Part shown: positions 43,071-51,452 of the stretch, piece after piece
Layout of the letters: each line of letters starts with the position of its first letter
Numbering within the stretch: position 1 is the first letter of the stretch
Source: Streptacidiphilus jeojiense
GTDB taxonomy: Bacteria > Actinomycetota > Actinomycetes > Streptomycetales > Streptomycetaceae
Length of the DNA: 64,000 nucleotides
Direction of reading: 5' to 3'
Assembly (NCBI RefSeq): GCF_000719095.1
Contig: NZ_JOEH01000011.1
Span: 124,001-188,000 of the forward strand
The notes under the pieces: model-generated
Database searches by the model: none
What the model was told of the DNA's origin: nothing
What the model saw: the letters and a program-made list of their open reading frames with translations, nothing else
Made by a program: the position numbers and the translations under genes

Positions 43071-43090
43071 GGTGAACAATTGGTTTCACC
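43071..43090. promoter_or_regulatory. probable MarR operator
   Basis: GGTGAACAATTGGTTTCACC: GGTGAA and TTCACC are perfect inverted arms around an 8-nt spacer containing the palindrome CAATTG, about 40 bp before the marR ATG. TTAAC/GTTAA sequence beside it adds AT-rich promoter character. Confidence 0.6.
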
Positions 43091-43221
43091 ATACTGCAGG
43101 AGGCCACCCGCGAACAGGGCACCGCCCAGGCAGCCGCCGACGGCTCCACGCAACCGCAGGCCCCCCCTGCGGCCGCCTCAACCGCGTCGTCGGCGGGCGA
43201 AAACGGCTCGGCCCTGCTGCA

Positions 43222-44271
43222 CTACCGGGCCTGGCCGGCGTCCGCTCGGGGGGCGGGGGTGGGGGCGCTTTCGCGGACGGTGAGTCGGGTGGGAAGGATC
43301 AGCGAACCCGGATCGCGGCCGTCGATGACGTCGACGAGCATGCGCGCCATCTCGCGGCCCAGGGAGCGCACCGGCTGACGAACCGTCGTCAGCGGCGGAT
43401 CGGCGTAGGGGGCACTGGCCAGGTCGTCGAACCCGACCACGGCCACGTCCTGAGGGGCACGCAGGCCACGGTGCCGCAGGGTGCGAAGCGCGCCCAGGGC
43501 CATACCGTCGCCGGCTGCGAAGACGGCATCCAGGTCCGGGTGCGCCGCCAGGAGGCGCTCCATGGCACTCTCGCCGCCGCGCAGGGTGAAGTCCCCGGCC
43601 TCTACTGCCAGCAGTGGGAGCCCTGCCAGGGTCAGCGCCTCGCGGAAGCCTTGTTCACGGGCAACGGACGCCTGCAGGTCCACCTGCCCCGTGATCATCG
43701 CAATGCGCTGCCGGCCGCTGCGCGCCAGGTGCTCCGCGGCCAGGCGGCCGCCCCCGCGGTTGTCGGGATCCACGTACCAACGGGGCGTGCCGTGCAGCGG
43801 CAGACCGCCGAAGACCACGGGCAGTTCCGTCTGCTCGGCCAGGCGCCCCAGCGGGTCCTCGCCGCGCACGGCCATCAGCATCAGCCCGTCGGCGCGGCGG
43901 GCGGCCAGGATGCGCCGCAGACGTTCGGTGCCGCGGGGCGTGTGGGCCAGCAGCAGGATCAGTTCCAGGTCGGTCTGCTCCAGGAAGGAGCTGACTCCGA
44001 GGGTGACTTCGGCGAAGAACGGGTCGGCGAACAGCGTGGGCTCGTCGCTGGAGACGGCGAGTACGACAGCGCCCACCCGCCGTGTGGCCAGGGCGCGGGC
44101 GGTCGAGTTGGGGACGTAGCCCAGTTCCTGGACCGCGCGCCGCACCGCCTCGCGCTTGGCCTGACTGACATGGGGGTCGTCATTGATCGCCCGCGAGGCC
44201 GCGGTGCGCGAGACCCCCGCCCGCGCAGCGACCTCGTCCAATGTGGGCTGCCTGCGGGGAGATGCCTGCAT
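43222..44271 (-). CDS. LacI family repressor
   Basis: A 349-residue LacI/GalR-type regulator. The helix-turn-helix is TLDEVAARAGVSRTAASRAI (about 10-29) with hinge YVPNSTARALATRR; the periplasmic-binding-protein-like sensor domain spans about 65-340. ATG 44271 with AAGGAACGC upstream is used instead of 44391, whose extra residues are non-coding. It diverges from a secreted GH16 gene, and three GGAAGCGCTTCC-type palindromes lie between; it very likely represses both until a glucan-derived sugar binds. Confidence 0.92.
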   Translation of the reverse strand: MQASPRRQPTLDEVAARAGVSRTAASRAINDDPHVSQAKREAVRRAVQELGYVPNSTARALATRRVGAVVLAVSSDEPTLFADPFFAEVTLGVSSFLEQTDLELILLLAHTPRGTERLRRILAARRADGLMLMAVRGEDPLGRLAEQTELPVVFGGLPLHGTPRWYVDPDNRGGGRLAAEHLARSGRQRIAMITGQVDLQASVAREQGFREALTLAGLPLLAVEAGDFTLRGGESAMERLLAAHPDLDAVFAAGDGMALGALRTLRHRGLRAPQDVAVVGFDDLASAPYADPPLTTVRQPVRSLGREMARMLVDVIDGRDPGSLILPTRLTVRESAPTPAPRADAGQAR

Positions 44272-44327
44272 GCGTTCCTTGCCCCTCCACCAAACCGTTG
44301 AGTGCCCGCACCGCGGGGAAGCGCTGA

Positions 44328-44341
44328 TGGTAGCGCTTCCA
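44328..44341. promoter_or_regulatory. LacI operator O1 (imperfect)
   Basis: TGGTAGCGCTTCCA, one change from a perfect TGGAAGCGCTTCCA palindrome, 57 bp upstream of the lacI-type ATG; a half-site GGGGAAGCGCT lies beside it. Placed for autoregulation. Confidence 0.7.
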
Positions 44342-44412
44342 GCTGAAGCTGCCGCCACCTTCCAGTGTTGACACTCTTGACATGGCATCACACCCAGTCA
44401 ATCATCATAAAA

Positions 44413-44430
44413 ACTGGAAGCGCTTCCAGT
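44413..44430. promoter_or_regulatory. LacI operator O2 (perfect)
   Basis: ACTGGAAGCGCTTCCAGT, a perfect 18-bp palindrome with the central CG typical of LacI-family sites, midway in the lacI-GH16 divergent region. Confidence 0.88.
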
Positions 44431-44522
44431 TGCTTGGCGCAGAACCCCTTGGCCAGCCTCCATATGACAGTTCAATTCGGCAGCTAGATGGGATTAGCAT
44501 CCGAATCTCGTGAGGCTTCGAT

Positions 44523-44540
44523 CATGGAAGCGCTTCCATG
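44523..44540. promoter_or_regulatory. LacI operator O3 (perfect)
   Basis: CATGGAAGCGCTTCCATG, a perfect 18-bp palindrome sharing the 12-bp core with O2, 66 bp before the GH16 ATG. Centre-to-centre spacing O2-O3 is 110 bp, compatible with looping repression. Confidence 0.88.
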
Positions 44541-44606
44541 ACAGGGCAGGTCAGTTGCACCACCGTCCGAACCACCCTTCGGCCCGCAGTATCGGGAGGT
44601 ACCACC

Positions 44607-45344
44607 ATGCCCCTGACCCTTCTCAGGCCCGCCAGGCTGCTGACAGCAGCCCTGGCCACCTGTCTGCTGACGGCGCTGACCGCCGTCCCGGCCCACGCCA
44701 GCTCCTGGGGCACCCCGGTGAGCCTGAACTCCCTCAGCTTCTGGAACGTCGTCTCCGGCCGCTGGACGGACAACAACGAGCTGGAGACCTACACACCCAG
44801 CTGCGTCTGGTACGACGGCTCCACCCTGATGATCAAGACCTACAACGCGGGCGGCGGCGTGTACGACTCGGGCCGCGTGGAGTCCAAGGCCCTCTACGGC
44901 TACGGCACTTACAGCTTCACCGCCAGCATGCCCAACGGCGACGGCCTGCTCCCCGCGGTCTGGGGCGCCTACCTCAACCCCTGGCTGCCCGAGATGGACG
45001 CCGCTGAGGTCATCGGCTCCAAGCCCACCACCGCTTACCAGACCTTCCACGACGCCAGCAACAACCAGACCCAGTGGGCGGTCAACAACTCCAGCGGCTG
45101 GACCAACGCCTTCCACACCTACTCGTTCACCTGGTGGCCCGACCACATCGACTTCTGGGTCGACGGCGTCTTCACCGGCACCAAGTGGTACAGCACCGCG
45201 TCCGGTGTCGGCATGCACTTCATCATCGACACCGCCGTCGGCGGCGACTGGCCCGGCAACCCCGACTCCTCCACCTGGGCCACCGCCGACGGGGCGCGCT
45301 ACCTGAAGGTCAGTGCCGTCACCTACACCCCCTACTACCCCTGA
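44607..45344 (+). CDS. secreted GH16 family glycoside hydrolase
   Basis: A 245-residue exported protein. A signal peptide (1-31, ending AHA-S) precedes a concanavalin-like GH16 domain with catalytic motif ExDxxE at Glu129-Asp131-Glu134 (PEMDAAEVIG). FWVDGVFTGTKW and WPGNPDSSTW are further family segments. The motif lacks the beta-bulge residue of the commonest laminarinases, so the glucan or galactan substrate is unclear. ATG 44607 follows GGGAGGT. LacI-type operators upstream indicate induction by the products of its polysaccharide. Confidence 0.87.
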   Translation: MPLTLLRPARLLTAALATCLLTALTAVPAHASSWGTPVSLNSLSFWNVVSGRWTDNNELETYTPSCVWYDGSTLMIKTYNAGGGVYDSGRVESKALYGYGTYSFTASMPNGDGLLPAVWGAYLNPWLPEMDAAEVIGSKPTTAYQTFHDASNNQTQWAVNNSSGWTNAFHTYSFTWWPDHIDFWVDGVFTGTKWYSTASGVGMHFIIDTAVGGDWPGNPDSSTWATADGARYLKVSAVTYTPYYP

Positions 45345-45445
45345 CCCGGCGCGCCCCCGAGAGAATCCACGCATGAAACCGACGACCGGAGCGATGAATC
45401 GCGACGCCTCCCCGGTGCGCGGCGGCGATGCGTACTACCTGCGCC

Positions 45446-45550
45446 ACCTTCCGGATCGTCAGCCCAGTGCAGCACGATGCCACCGGCGAAGTGCGTGCCC
45501 GCGTTGATCAGCGTCATGCCGGGAGCGATCCGGTGGGTGTCGCCCGTCCA
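45446..45550 (-). pseudogene. fragment of an MBL-fold hydrolase
   Basis: On the minus strand GDTHRIAPGMTLINAGTHFA and GGIVLHWADDPE (about 45446-45550) resemble the internal HFPGS/TVLHW region of actinomycete metallo-beta-lactamase-fold proteins (D-HxI-APGVTLI-GGHFPG). The HxHxDH metal motif and the rest of the gene are absent, and the frame runs into unrelated sequence on both sides. The 288-bp gap around it holds nothing else I can support. Confidence 0.42.
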
Positions 45551-45632
45551 GCAGGGCGAGCAAGCAGGTAGCCGCGGACTCCCTCGATAGGGTGTGCGCC
45601 GACAGTGCGGACGCACCAAGTCAGGGGGAACC

Positions 45633-46262
45633 GTGGGACTCTTCGACATATCCGCAGAACCGCTGCGGCCCGACGAGAGCGAGACGGGGCCGCTGCCGCC
45701 GCGCTCGCGAAGCGGGCTGTGGTGGCAGTTCTGGTTCCAGTGGACATACTTGCTGGTCGGGTCCGCACTGATCCTCGGCGTGGTCGGCCTGATGCTCTGC
45801 GCCTCGGCGGCCGGAGGCGGGGACGTAGGGGGACTGGGCGGTGGCGGCAGGGGCACCCAGATCAGGATCGGCGGTTACGTCGTGCTGACCCGTCGCCAGT
45901 ACCGGCTGGAGCGCGACGGCAGTCGCGACGACTGGGAAAAGCGGGTCCAGGAAGCGCTGCGCGAGGGCACCGAGAAGGCAGAGAGGAAGCGCGCTGCGGA
46001 GGCGAAGAGCCGCACGAAGGCCGAGACCAAGGCCGCGGCCAAAGGCAAGCAGCTCAAGCATGAGCCGCTCCTGCCCGACCAACTGGAACTGACCCCACCC
46101 GTCTACCGCGGCGCCGGAATCGGCCTCGTCGAGGAGCTGGCCGCGCCGCACGGCTGGGAGCTCGACTGGAAGCGGACCCGGGCGTCGAAGCTGCAGACCG
46201 CCTGCCTGACGCGCCGTCCGAGCACCGGGCCAGCAGAGCGCTTGGACGCCGACGGCGAATGA
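45633..46262 (+). CDS. hypothetical membrane-anchored protein
   Basis: A 209-residue protein from GTG 45633 (GGGGGAA upstream). One transmembrane segment (about 38-58, YLLVGSALILGVVGLML) follows a Pro-rich N terminus, then a Gly-rich stretch (61-72), a highly charged Lys/Glu/Ala helical region (about 105-145, coiled-coil-like) and a small C-terminal domain (LTPPVYRGAGIGLVEELAAPHGWELDW). No family recognised. It is convergent with the XRE regulator gene. Confidence 0.65.
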   Translation: MGLFDISAEPLRPDESETGPLPPRSRSGLWWQFWFQWTYLLVGSALILGVVGLMLCASAAGGGDVGGLGGGGRGTQIRIGGYVVLTRRQYRLERDGSRDDWEKRVQEALREGTEKAERKRAAEAKSRTKAETKAAAKGKQLKHEPLLPDQLELTPPVYRGAGIGLVEELAAPHGWELDWKRTRASKLQTACLTRRPSTGPAERLDADGE

Positions 46263-46297
46263 ACCGGTGGGGCATGACGATATCGGTGGAGCCGACC

Positions 46298-47122
46298 TCA
46301 CCCTGGTGATCGGCCTGTCTCGTCCGCCAGTTCGGCCAGTTGCTGCGCTTGTGCACGAGTCTGGTCGTCCATGGGAAAGAAGCACTCGATGCGCAGTTCC
46401 TGGAGGGTGACGTCCTGCGGCGTGCCCAGGGTGGTGACGGTGGAGAAGTAGTCGAACCGGCGGCCGGCGCGGGCGTAGCGGACGGGCACGATCGGCAACT
46501 GCGGGGTGGCCGGGTCCAGGGTCCGAAGTGACGGGGGCACCCCGGGATAGTCGAGCACCTCGTCGAGGATGCGTTGTGCGTGCTGGTCGGTGACGCCGCC
46601 GATCGCTTCCCGCCGGACACGCCGGATCAGGGCCTCGGCGACCTCGTTCCAGTTGGAGATGTGTCGCCGGATTCCATCGGGGTGGAACATGCGGCGCAGC
46701 ACGTTGGGTGGCCCGGGCGGCGTGCCTTCCTGGTTGTCGTGGAGGTAGGCGAAGAACCTGCGGGCGGCGGTGTTGGTGTGCTGGATGTCCCAGTTCCTGT
46801 CCATCACCAGGGCGGGGAAGGGCTCTTGCTGGGCCAGGATCGCCTCCAGGGCGTTGCTCACCGCGCTCAGCGCGGGTGCGGCCAGCGGGGACTCCTGGAA
46901 TTCGGGGGAGAAACCCGCGCTGAGCAGCAGGGTGTTGCGTTCGCGTAGCGGTACGTCGAGGACGTCGGCGAGGCGCAGCACCATGGCGCGGCTTGGTCGG
47001 GCCCGGCCGGTCTCCAGGAAGCACAGGTGTCGGGTGGAGACGGATGCCTGGGAGGCCAGCGTGAGTTGACTCAGTCGCCGGGCGTTGCGCCAGTGCTTGA
47101 GCAGGGGGCCGATGTCAGACAT
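46298..47122 (-). CDS. XRE-family regulator with MmyB-like ligand domain
   Basis: A 274-residue regulator of the same architecture as the one at 7301. Helix-turn-helix LSQLTLASQASVSTRHLCFLE (positions about 18-38) is followed by a MmyB-like domain (about 90-265) containing ALVMDRNWDIQHTNTAARRFF and LRIECFFPMDD. It overlaps the upstream carboxymuconolactone decarboxylase-like gene by 8 bp, so the two are translated from one message. In such pairs the regulator typically responds to the substrate of the redox enzyme; here that is inference. Confidence 0.88.
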   Translation of the reverse strand: MSDIGPLLKHWRNARRLSQLTLASQASVSTRHLCFLETGRARPSRAMVLRLADVLDVPLRERNTLLLSAGFSPEFQESPLAAPALSAVSNALEAILAQQEPFPALVMDRNWDIQHTNTAARRFFAYLHDNQEGTPPGPPNVLRRMFHPDGIRRHISNWNEVAEALIRRVRREAIGGVTDQHAQRILDEVLDYPGVPPSLRTLDPATPQLPIVPVRYARAGRRFDYFSTVTTLGTPQDVTLQELRIECFFPMDDQTRAQAQQLAELADETGRSPG

Positions 47123-47684
47123 CGCTCACGTGTGCCTCGGTCCATGCGTGGGGCTGCACTGGCGCTTCCAGCGGGGGGTGGGCGAGATTGGCGGTGTGGT
47201 TGGTCATCGTCGAGATTGCCACACCGGTCACCACCTCGAGCAGTTGCGACCGGGTGAAGCCGGCTGCGAGGAAGGCCGCCGTCTGCGTGTCGTCGAGGTG
47301 GCCGCGGCGGGCGATGAGCGTGGTGGTGAGGGTGGAGAGCGCTGCCATGCGCGGGTCGGCGGGCAGGTCCCCGTTGCGCAGGGCTTGGACCGTGGCGGGC
47401 TCGACCCCGTCCGCCAGCGCCTCCAGCGAGTGGAAGGCCACCGCCCACGCACAGGTGTTGGCGACTGCGTTGGAGAGCAGCAGTACCTGCCGTTCGGCCG
47501 GAGTGAAGGTGCCGGCACCGCGAAAGTGGCCGAAGGCCGACAGGAAGGTGTTCAGCAGCGTCGGGGAGTTGGCCATCAGGCCGGCTCCGTTGGGAACGAA
47601 CCCGAACGCGTCGTCGAGGACGGCCAGCGCCTGCTGCGCTTGCGCGGGGGCGGTGCGGACGGTGTGGATCTGGAAGTCGGTCAT
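47115..47684 (-). CDS. carboxymuconolactone decarboxylase/AhpD-like protein
   Basis: A 189-residue alpha-helical AhpD-like protein. The AhpD active site is ExxxCxxCxxxH; here it reads ANTCAWAVAFH, so Cys78 and His85 are kept but the second cysteine is Ala81. A one-cysteine peroxidase or non-redox role is therefore likely. ATG 47684 gives the canonical MTDFQIHTV start. Its end overlaps the XRE regulator start by 8 bp. The pair stands opposite a roadblock gene, with a 310-bp divergent region. Confidence 0.83.
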   Translation of the reverse strand: MTDFQIHTVRTAPAQAQQALAVLDDAFGFVPNGAGLMANSPTLLNTFLSAFGHFRGAGTFTPAERQVLLLSNAVANTCAWAVAFHSLEALADGVEPATVQALRNGDLPADPRMAALSTLTTTLIARRGHLDDTQTAAFLAAGFTRSQLLEVVTGVAISTMTNHTANLAHPPLEAPVQPHAWTEAHVSDV

Positions 47685-47994
47685 GGGTTCAACATTGCGC
47701 CGCCCGCGATGTGGAACCAATTCCCTGTCAGGTAAGCGGGCGTGCAAGGTGGGCCCAGGACCTGCTGCCGTCCGGTGTGCCGAGCGGCTCCTGCCCCGCG
47801 CGGAGGTCGAACCCGGTCCCGACTGACGTGTCGAGCTGCCAGGCTGGTGGCGTGTGACGCCCTGGGCGATGGGGCGTGGGGGCTTGCATATGACAGATGC
47901 ATACGTCCATGGCACATTCATCAAAGCCGATCAGAATCCAAAGACTTCCGACATTCAGTCAGTCCGTTTGTGGGACCTCCCTAGAGTCGTCGCC
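47685..47994. promoter_or_regulatory. divergent intergenic region
   Basis: A 310-bp gap between the carboxymuconolactone decarboxylase (minus) and roadblock (plus) genes. No gene is supported. GC drops near 47880-47960. A -10-like TAGAGT (47982-47987) sits 7 nt before the roadblock ATG, hinting at a leaderless message, but the -35 is weak. No clear operator dyad was found. Confidence 0.35.
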
Positions 47995-48369
47995 ATGCCG
48001 AACATCGATATCGCGCTCAAGGAAGCCATGGCGATCGACGGAGCGATCGGCGTCGCAGTCGTCGACTACACCAGCGGGATGGCGCTGGGATTCGAGGGAG
48101 GCGGCACCGGCCTGGACCTCAGCGTCGCAGCCGCCGGCAACACCGAAGTCGTGCGCGCCAAACTGCGCACCCTGGAGATGCTCAACCTGCACCACGAGGG
48201 CATCGAGGACATCCTGATCACCCTCACCAGCCAGTACCACCTCATCCGACCGCTCACCAAGCAGGGCAGCCAGGGCCACTTCCTCTACCTGGCTCTGGAC
48301 CGGAACCGCGCCAACCTGGCCCTGGCCCGCCTGAGGCTGCGCCAGATCGAGGACAATCTCGCCCTCTGA
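47995..48369 (+). CDS. roadblock/LC7-like protein
   Basis: A 124-residue protein of the roadblock/LC7 fold, recognised from IALKEAMAIDGAIGVAVVDYTSGMALG (positions about 4-30) and the strand-helix HFLYLALDRNRANLALARLRL. Roadblock proteins bind small Ras-like GTPases (MglB/MglA, or the Streptomyces conservon proteins CvnB/CvnD). No GTPase gene is present here. It starts at ATG 47995, apparently near the transcript start. A second roadblock-like protein follows 34 bp later. Confidence 0.78.
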   Translation: MPNIDIALKEAMAIDGAIGVAVVDYTSGMALGFEGGGTGLDLSVAAAGNTEVVRAKLRTLEMLNLHHEGIEDILITLTSQYHLIRPLTKQGSQGHFLYLALDRNRANLALARLRLRQIEDNLAL

Positions 48370-48403
48370 CCCCAACGCCCGTACACCGAGCAGGAACTGA
48401 ACC

Positions 48404-48925
48404 GTGGGCGCATCCCTCGCCGTCTGGCAGCCACACGCCGAAGCCGGGCCCGTCACCTCGCTCGCCGAGGCGCTGGACCGGGCCCTGCGCATCCCGGGAA
48501 GCGCAGCCGCACTGCTGGGAGACCTCAGCGGGGACAGCACGCTGAGCGCCCGACACCCCAAGGCGCCCGAAGGACTGGCCCAACTGACAGCGCGCAGCAG
48601 CCTCGCCTACGCACGGGCAGGGGAACCGCCGGAAGAACTGGTCCTGACCGGCCGGCACTACACCTCGCTCATGCAGACCACACCGGTTCCCACCGGTGGT
48701 CACGCCTTTGTCCAGGTGACACTGCTGCGCGCCGAGGCGAACCTGGCACTGGCGAGGATGGCGCTCCCCGACATCGTCCTCGCGCTCCCCGCCCTGCTCG
48801 CACGCCAGCGCGCCGCCACGCTGCCACGGCGCAAGCGGACCGAGACCGGGACCGCTCCCCCGCGCCGAGCAGGGCTTCCCACGGCTACGCTCCAGCGGAT
48901 CATCGACAGCATGAAGAACATCTGA
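48404..48925 (+). CDS. second roadblock-like protein
   Basis: A 173-residue protein from GTG 48404. Segment HAFVQVTLLRAEANLALARMAL closely mirrors the HFLYLALDRNRANLALARLRL segment of the preceding protein, so the pair probably arose by duplication. The N terminus lacks the clear first strand of the family, and the C terminus carries a basic tail (RRKRTETGTAPPRRAG) ending in an amphipathic helix. The two may heterodimerise. It is followed by a strong terminator. Function unknown. Confidence 0.7.
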   Translation: MGASLAVWQPHAEAGPVTSLAEALDRALRIPGSAAALLGDLSGDSTLSARHPKAPEGLAQLTARSSLAYARAGEPPEELVLTGRHYTSLMQTTPVPTGGHAFVQVTLLRAEANLALARMALPDIVLALPALLARQRAATLPRRKRTETGTAPPRRAGLPTATLQRIIDSMKNI

Positions 48926-49010
48926 GCGGTGACATCTCGGGGCGTCGGCCACGACCTCCCCCGCCCGGTGGTCGATGGCGCGCTCCGCCGGCGAGGAGTG
49001 CCCGCCGACC

Positions 49011-49035
49011 GGCCCGCCCGGATTTCGGGCGGGCC
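49011..49035. terminator. bidirectional hairpin terminator
   Basis: GGCCCGCCCG (49011-49020), loop GATTT, CGGGCGGGCC (49026-49035): a perfect 10-bp stem between the convergent roadblock and VOC genes. Confidence 0.85.
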
Positions 49036-49044
49036 GTGCAATGC

Positions 49045-49827
49045 CTAGGCCAGGGGCTGGGGCTTGATCATGGCGAACGGGGCGCCCTGCGGGTCAGCGA
49101 CCACCGTCATCCGGCCGGCCATCATGTCGAACGGGGGCGCCAGCACCGTGCCGCCTCGCTTGACCAGCGCGTCCACGGTCGAGTCCACGTCGTCGACGGC
49201 GAAGTACGTCAGCCAGTGCGCCGGCGTGCCGGGCGGGTCATTGGCCAGCAGGGTGACGCCGCCGACGGCGCGGTCGCCGACCCGCAACTCCCAGTAGGAG
49301 TCGGCGCCGTTCAGCGGCGCGATCTCGATCCCGAATGCCTCGCGGTAGAACGCGGTGGCAGCCTGTACGTCGCTGGTGTGCAGCTCGTTCCAGGTCAGCG
49401 CGCCGGCCTCGTTGACCACCTGCGCGCCGAAGAACTCACCGGGCTGCCACACGCCGAACACCGCACCCTGCGGGTCGGCGGCCACCGTCATCCGGCCCAG
49501 GTTGCCGACGTCCATGGTCGGGACGAGCACCGTGCCGCCGGCCGAGACGATCGCGTCCTGGGTGGCCTGGGCGTCCGTGGTAGCCAGGTAACTGGTCCAC
49601 ACGGTCGGCGGCTCCGGCATTCCCTCGGGCGCCATCACCGGACCGATCCCTGCTACGGCTTTGCCGTTCAGCTCGCAGACCGCGTACCCGCCGAACTCTT
49701 CCGGGCCGGGCTGTCCCTGCCAGCCGAGCAGGTCGCGGTAGAAGTCCAACGCCGCCTGCTGGTCCTTCGCCATCAGGTCCACCCAGCACGGGGTGCCGGT
49801 CGGGTAGGGGGTGGTGACTTCGGGCAT
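49045..49827 (-). CDS. two-domain VOC (glyoxalase-like) protein
   Basis: A 260-residue protein with two tandem vicinal-oxygen-chelate repeats. Each begins CWVDLMAKDQQAALDFYRDLLGW / NELHTSDVQAATAFYREAFGI (about residues 14-36 and 138-158) and ends MTVAADPQGAVFGVW / MTVVADPQGAPFAMI. It resembles the Mycobacterium CFP30B-like family. The second-half Glu/His metal ligands seem incomplete, so binding of a small ligand is more likely than glyoxalase I activity. ATG 49827 follows AAGGAGC. Confidence 0.87.
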   Translation of the reverse strand: MPEVTTPYPTGTPCWVDLMAKDQQAALDFYRDLLGWQGQPGPEEFGGYAVCELNGKAVAGIGPVMAPEGMPEPPTVWTSYLATTDAQATQDAIVSAGGTVLVPTMDVGNLGRMTVAADPQGAVFGVWQPGEFFGAQVVNEAGALTWNELHTSDVQAATAFYREAFGIEIAPLNGADSYWELRVGDRAVGGVTLLANDPPGTPAHWLTYFAVDDVDSTVDALVKRGGTVLAPPFDMMAGRMTVVADPQGAPFAMIKPQPLA

Positions 49828-50029
49828 GCGCGCTCCTTGTGCATCGGGGTCTCGTACCACCCTTTCGTCCGGCCCGATGTCGGCCTACCCGACACACCAC
49901 CACGAATTGGGGAATCGCGAGCGACCACGCTCCGTCGTCCCGAGTCGGGTGCAGAGCCCCTTGCACTCCGTGGTTAATGGCACTAACTTATGGCGAGTGA
50001 GCTTAACCAACTCCGAGGAGCAGTCAGTC

Positions 50030-50722
50030 ATGACCACGATCAACGTCCCCACTCCCGCCGCCACCACCGGGACGGCCGTCCGACCGCGGCACCGCCCCAC
50101 TGCCCTTGCGGTCGTCGGTGTCGCCTATTCGCTCTCCTGGATCGCCGCACTGTCGGTCGGGCCCGGCAACGTCAGCGCGACGGCGGACGGGCAGCAGATC
50201 GCGGCCGCCTACGGCGCGCAGAAGGTCGGCGCGACGGCGCAGTACCTGCTCTCCGAGGGGCTCCCGGCCCTGGGACTGGCCCTGGTCGGCCTGGCGCTGG
50301 CGCGGGCGGCCCGTCGGGCCGGGCTGCTGCGCGCCGCACGGACCACCGCGGTCGCTGCCCTCTCGGCTGCGGCGATCTCGACCGTGCAGTGCGTGCTGGG
50401 GCTGGTCCTGGTGCTCTCCTCGGTTCCGCGCGGCGCGACCGGGGAGGCACATCTGCTGTTCGAACTGGTCAATAGGATGGACGGTGTGAAGATGCTCGTC
50501 CTTGCCGTGCTCGCGCTGGCCGGCGCCTCACTGTCCCGGTCCGGTGTCGCCGCCACCTGGCTGCGCCTGCCCGGCTACGCACTGGCCTTGACCATCGCCG
50601 GATCCGGCATCGGCTACCTGCTGCTGCTCGGCGGCCTGACCTCGCTCGCCTACCTGTCCCTGCCGCTGCTGATGCTCTGGGTGACCAGCACCGGCATCAG
50701 TCTCCCCCGCAAGGCGCGGTGA
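50030..50722 (+). CDS. six-helix membrane protein of unknown function
   Basis: A 230-residue membrane protein with about six transmembrane segments (near 28-45, 65-88, 100-125, 146-165, 172-192, 198-220). An N-terminal cytoplasmic tail is rich in Thr/Ala/Pro. It begins at ATG 50030 with CCGAGGAGC upstream; longer in-frame sequence has no coding character. A TetR gene begins 7 bp after its stop, so the pair forms an operon and the regulator probably controls this protein. Unassigned family. Confidence 0.72.
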   Translation: MTTINVPTPAATTGTAVRPRHRPTALAVVGVAYSLSWIAALSVGPGNVSATADGQQIAAAYGAQKVGATAQYLLSEGLPALGLALVGLALARAARRAGLLRAARTTAVAALSAAAISTVQCVLGLVLVLSSVPRGATGEAHLLFELVNRMDGVKMLVLAVLALAGASLSRSGVAATWLRLPGYALALTIAGSGIGYLLLLGGLTSLAYLSLPLLMLWVTSTGISLPRKAR

Positions 50723-50729
50723 TCCGCAG

Positions 50730-51305
50730 GTGCCCCCACGCCCCGGTCTCAACCGCCTCCGCATCACCGCGGAGGCGGCCGCCGTCGCCGACGAGAACGG
50801 CTTGGAACGGCTGACCCTGGCCGCCGTCGCCAAGCGCTGCGGCGTCTCACTTCCCGGCCTCTACAAGCACGTCGAGGGCCTGGACGCGGTCAGACGCGAC
50901 CTCGCCGTCCATGCCGTCCGCGAGCTGACCGCGGCCATGGCGATGGCCGCGGCCGGCCTGGCCGGTCGGGACGCCCTGCACGCCGTGGCCCACGCCTACC
51001 GCGCCTTCGCCACCGCCCACCCCGGCCTGGCCGCCGCAGGAGTGGCCGCCCCGGCCCCCGACGACACCGAGCACGCCCAGGCAGGGGTCGCCGCCGTCAC
51101 CGTCCTCGCCTCGGTCCTCAAGGGATACGGCATCGAGGGCGCGGACGCCGTCGACGCCGTCCGCGCCCTGCGCGCCACCCTCCACGGCTTCACCAGCCTG
51201 GAGAGCGCCGGTGGCTTCGGCCTGGCCCAGTCCGTCGACACCAGCTTCACCCGCCTGGTCGACGGTCTGGACGCCGCCTTCCGGCACTGGTCCGCGGCCG
51301 GCTGA
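50730..51305 (+). CDS. TetR family regulator with WHG domain
   Basis: A 191-residue TetR-type protein from GTG 50730. DNA-binding helices include LTLAAVAKRCGVSLPGLYKHVEG (positions about 28-50), and a C-terminal WHG-type (TetR_C_33) ligand domain has ALRATLHGFTSLESAGGFGL. It is translated right after the membrane protein (7-bp gap). Its probable target is the promoter of that operon. Ligand unknown. Confidence 0.87.
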   Translation: MPPRPGLNRLRITAEAAAVADENGLERLTLAAVAKRCGVSLPGLYKHVEGLDAVRRDLAVHAVRELTAAMAMAAAGLAGRDALHAVAHAYRAFATAHPGLAAAGVAAPAPDDTEHAQAGVAAVTVLASVLKGYGIEGADAVDAVRALRATLHGFTSLESAGGFGLAQSVDTSFTRLVDGLDAAFRHWSAAG

Positions 51306-51452
51306 GTCCGTCCCTGCCGTCCCACCGCACCATGGATCGAACCCGGCCGGGCTTCGGCGGCCGTTGCGGAAGGTGCAGACGGTCCACGGTGTACGGCCTG
51401 CGCTGCTGGGCGTAGGCTCCGGGGGCTGGCTGGGGCAGGGGTGGGGGGACGG

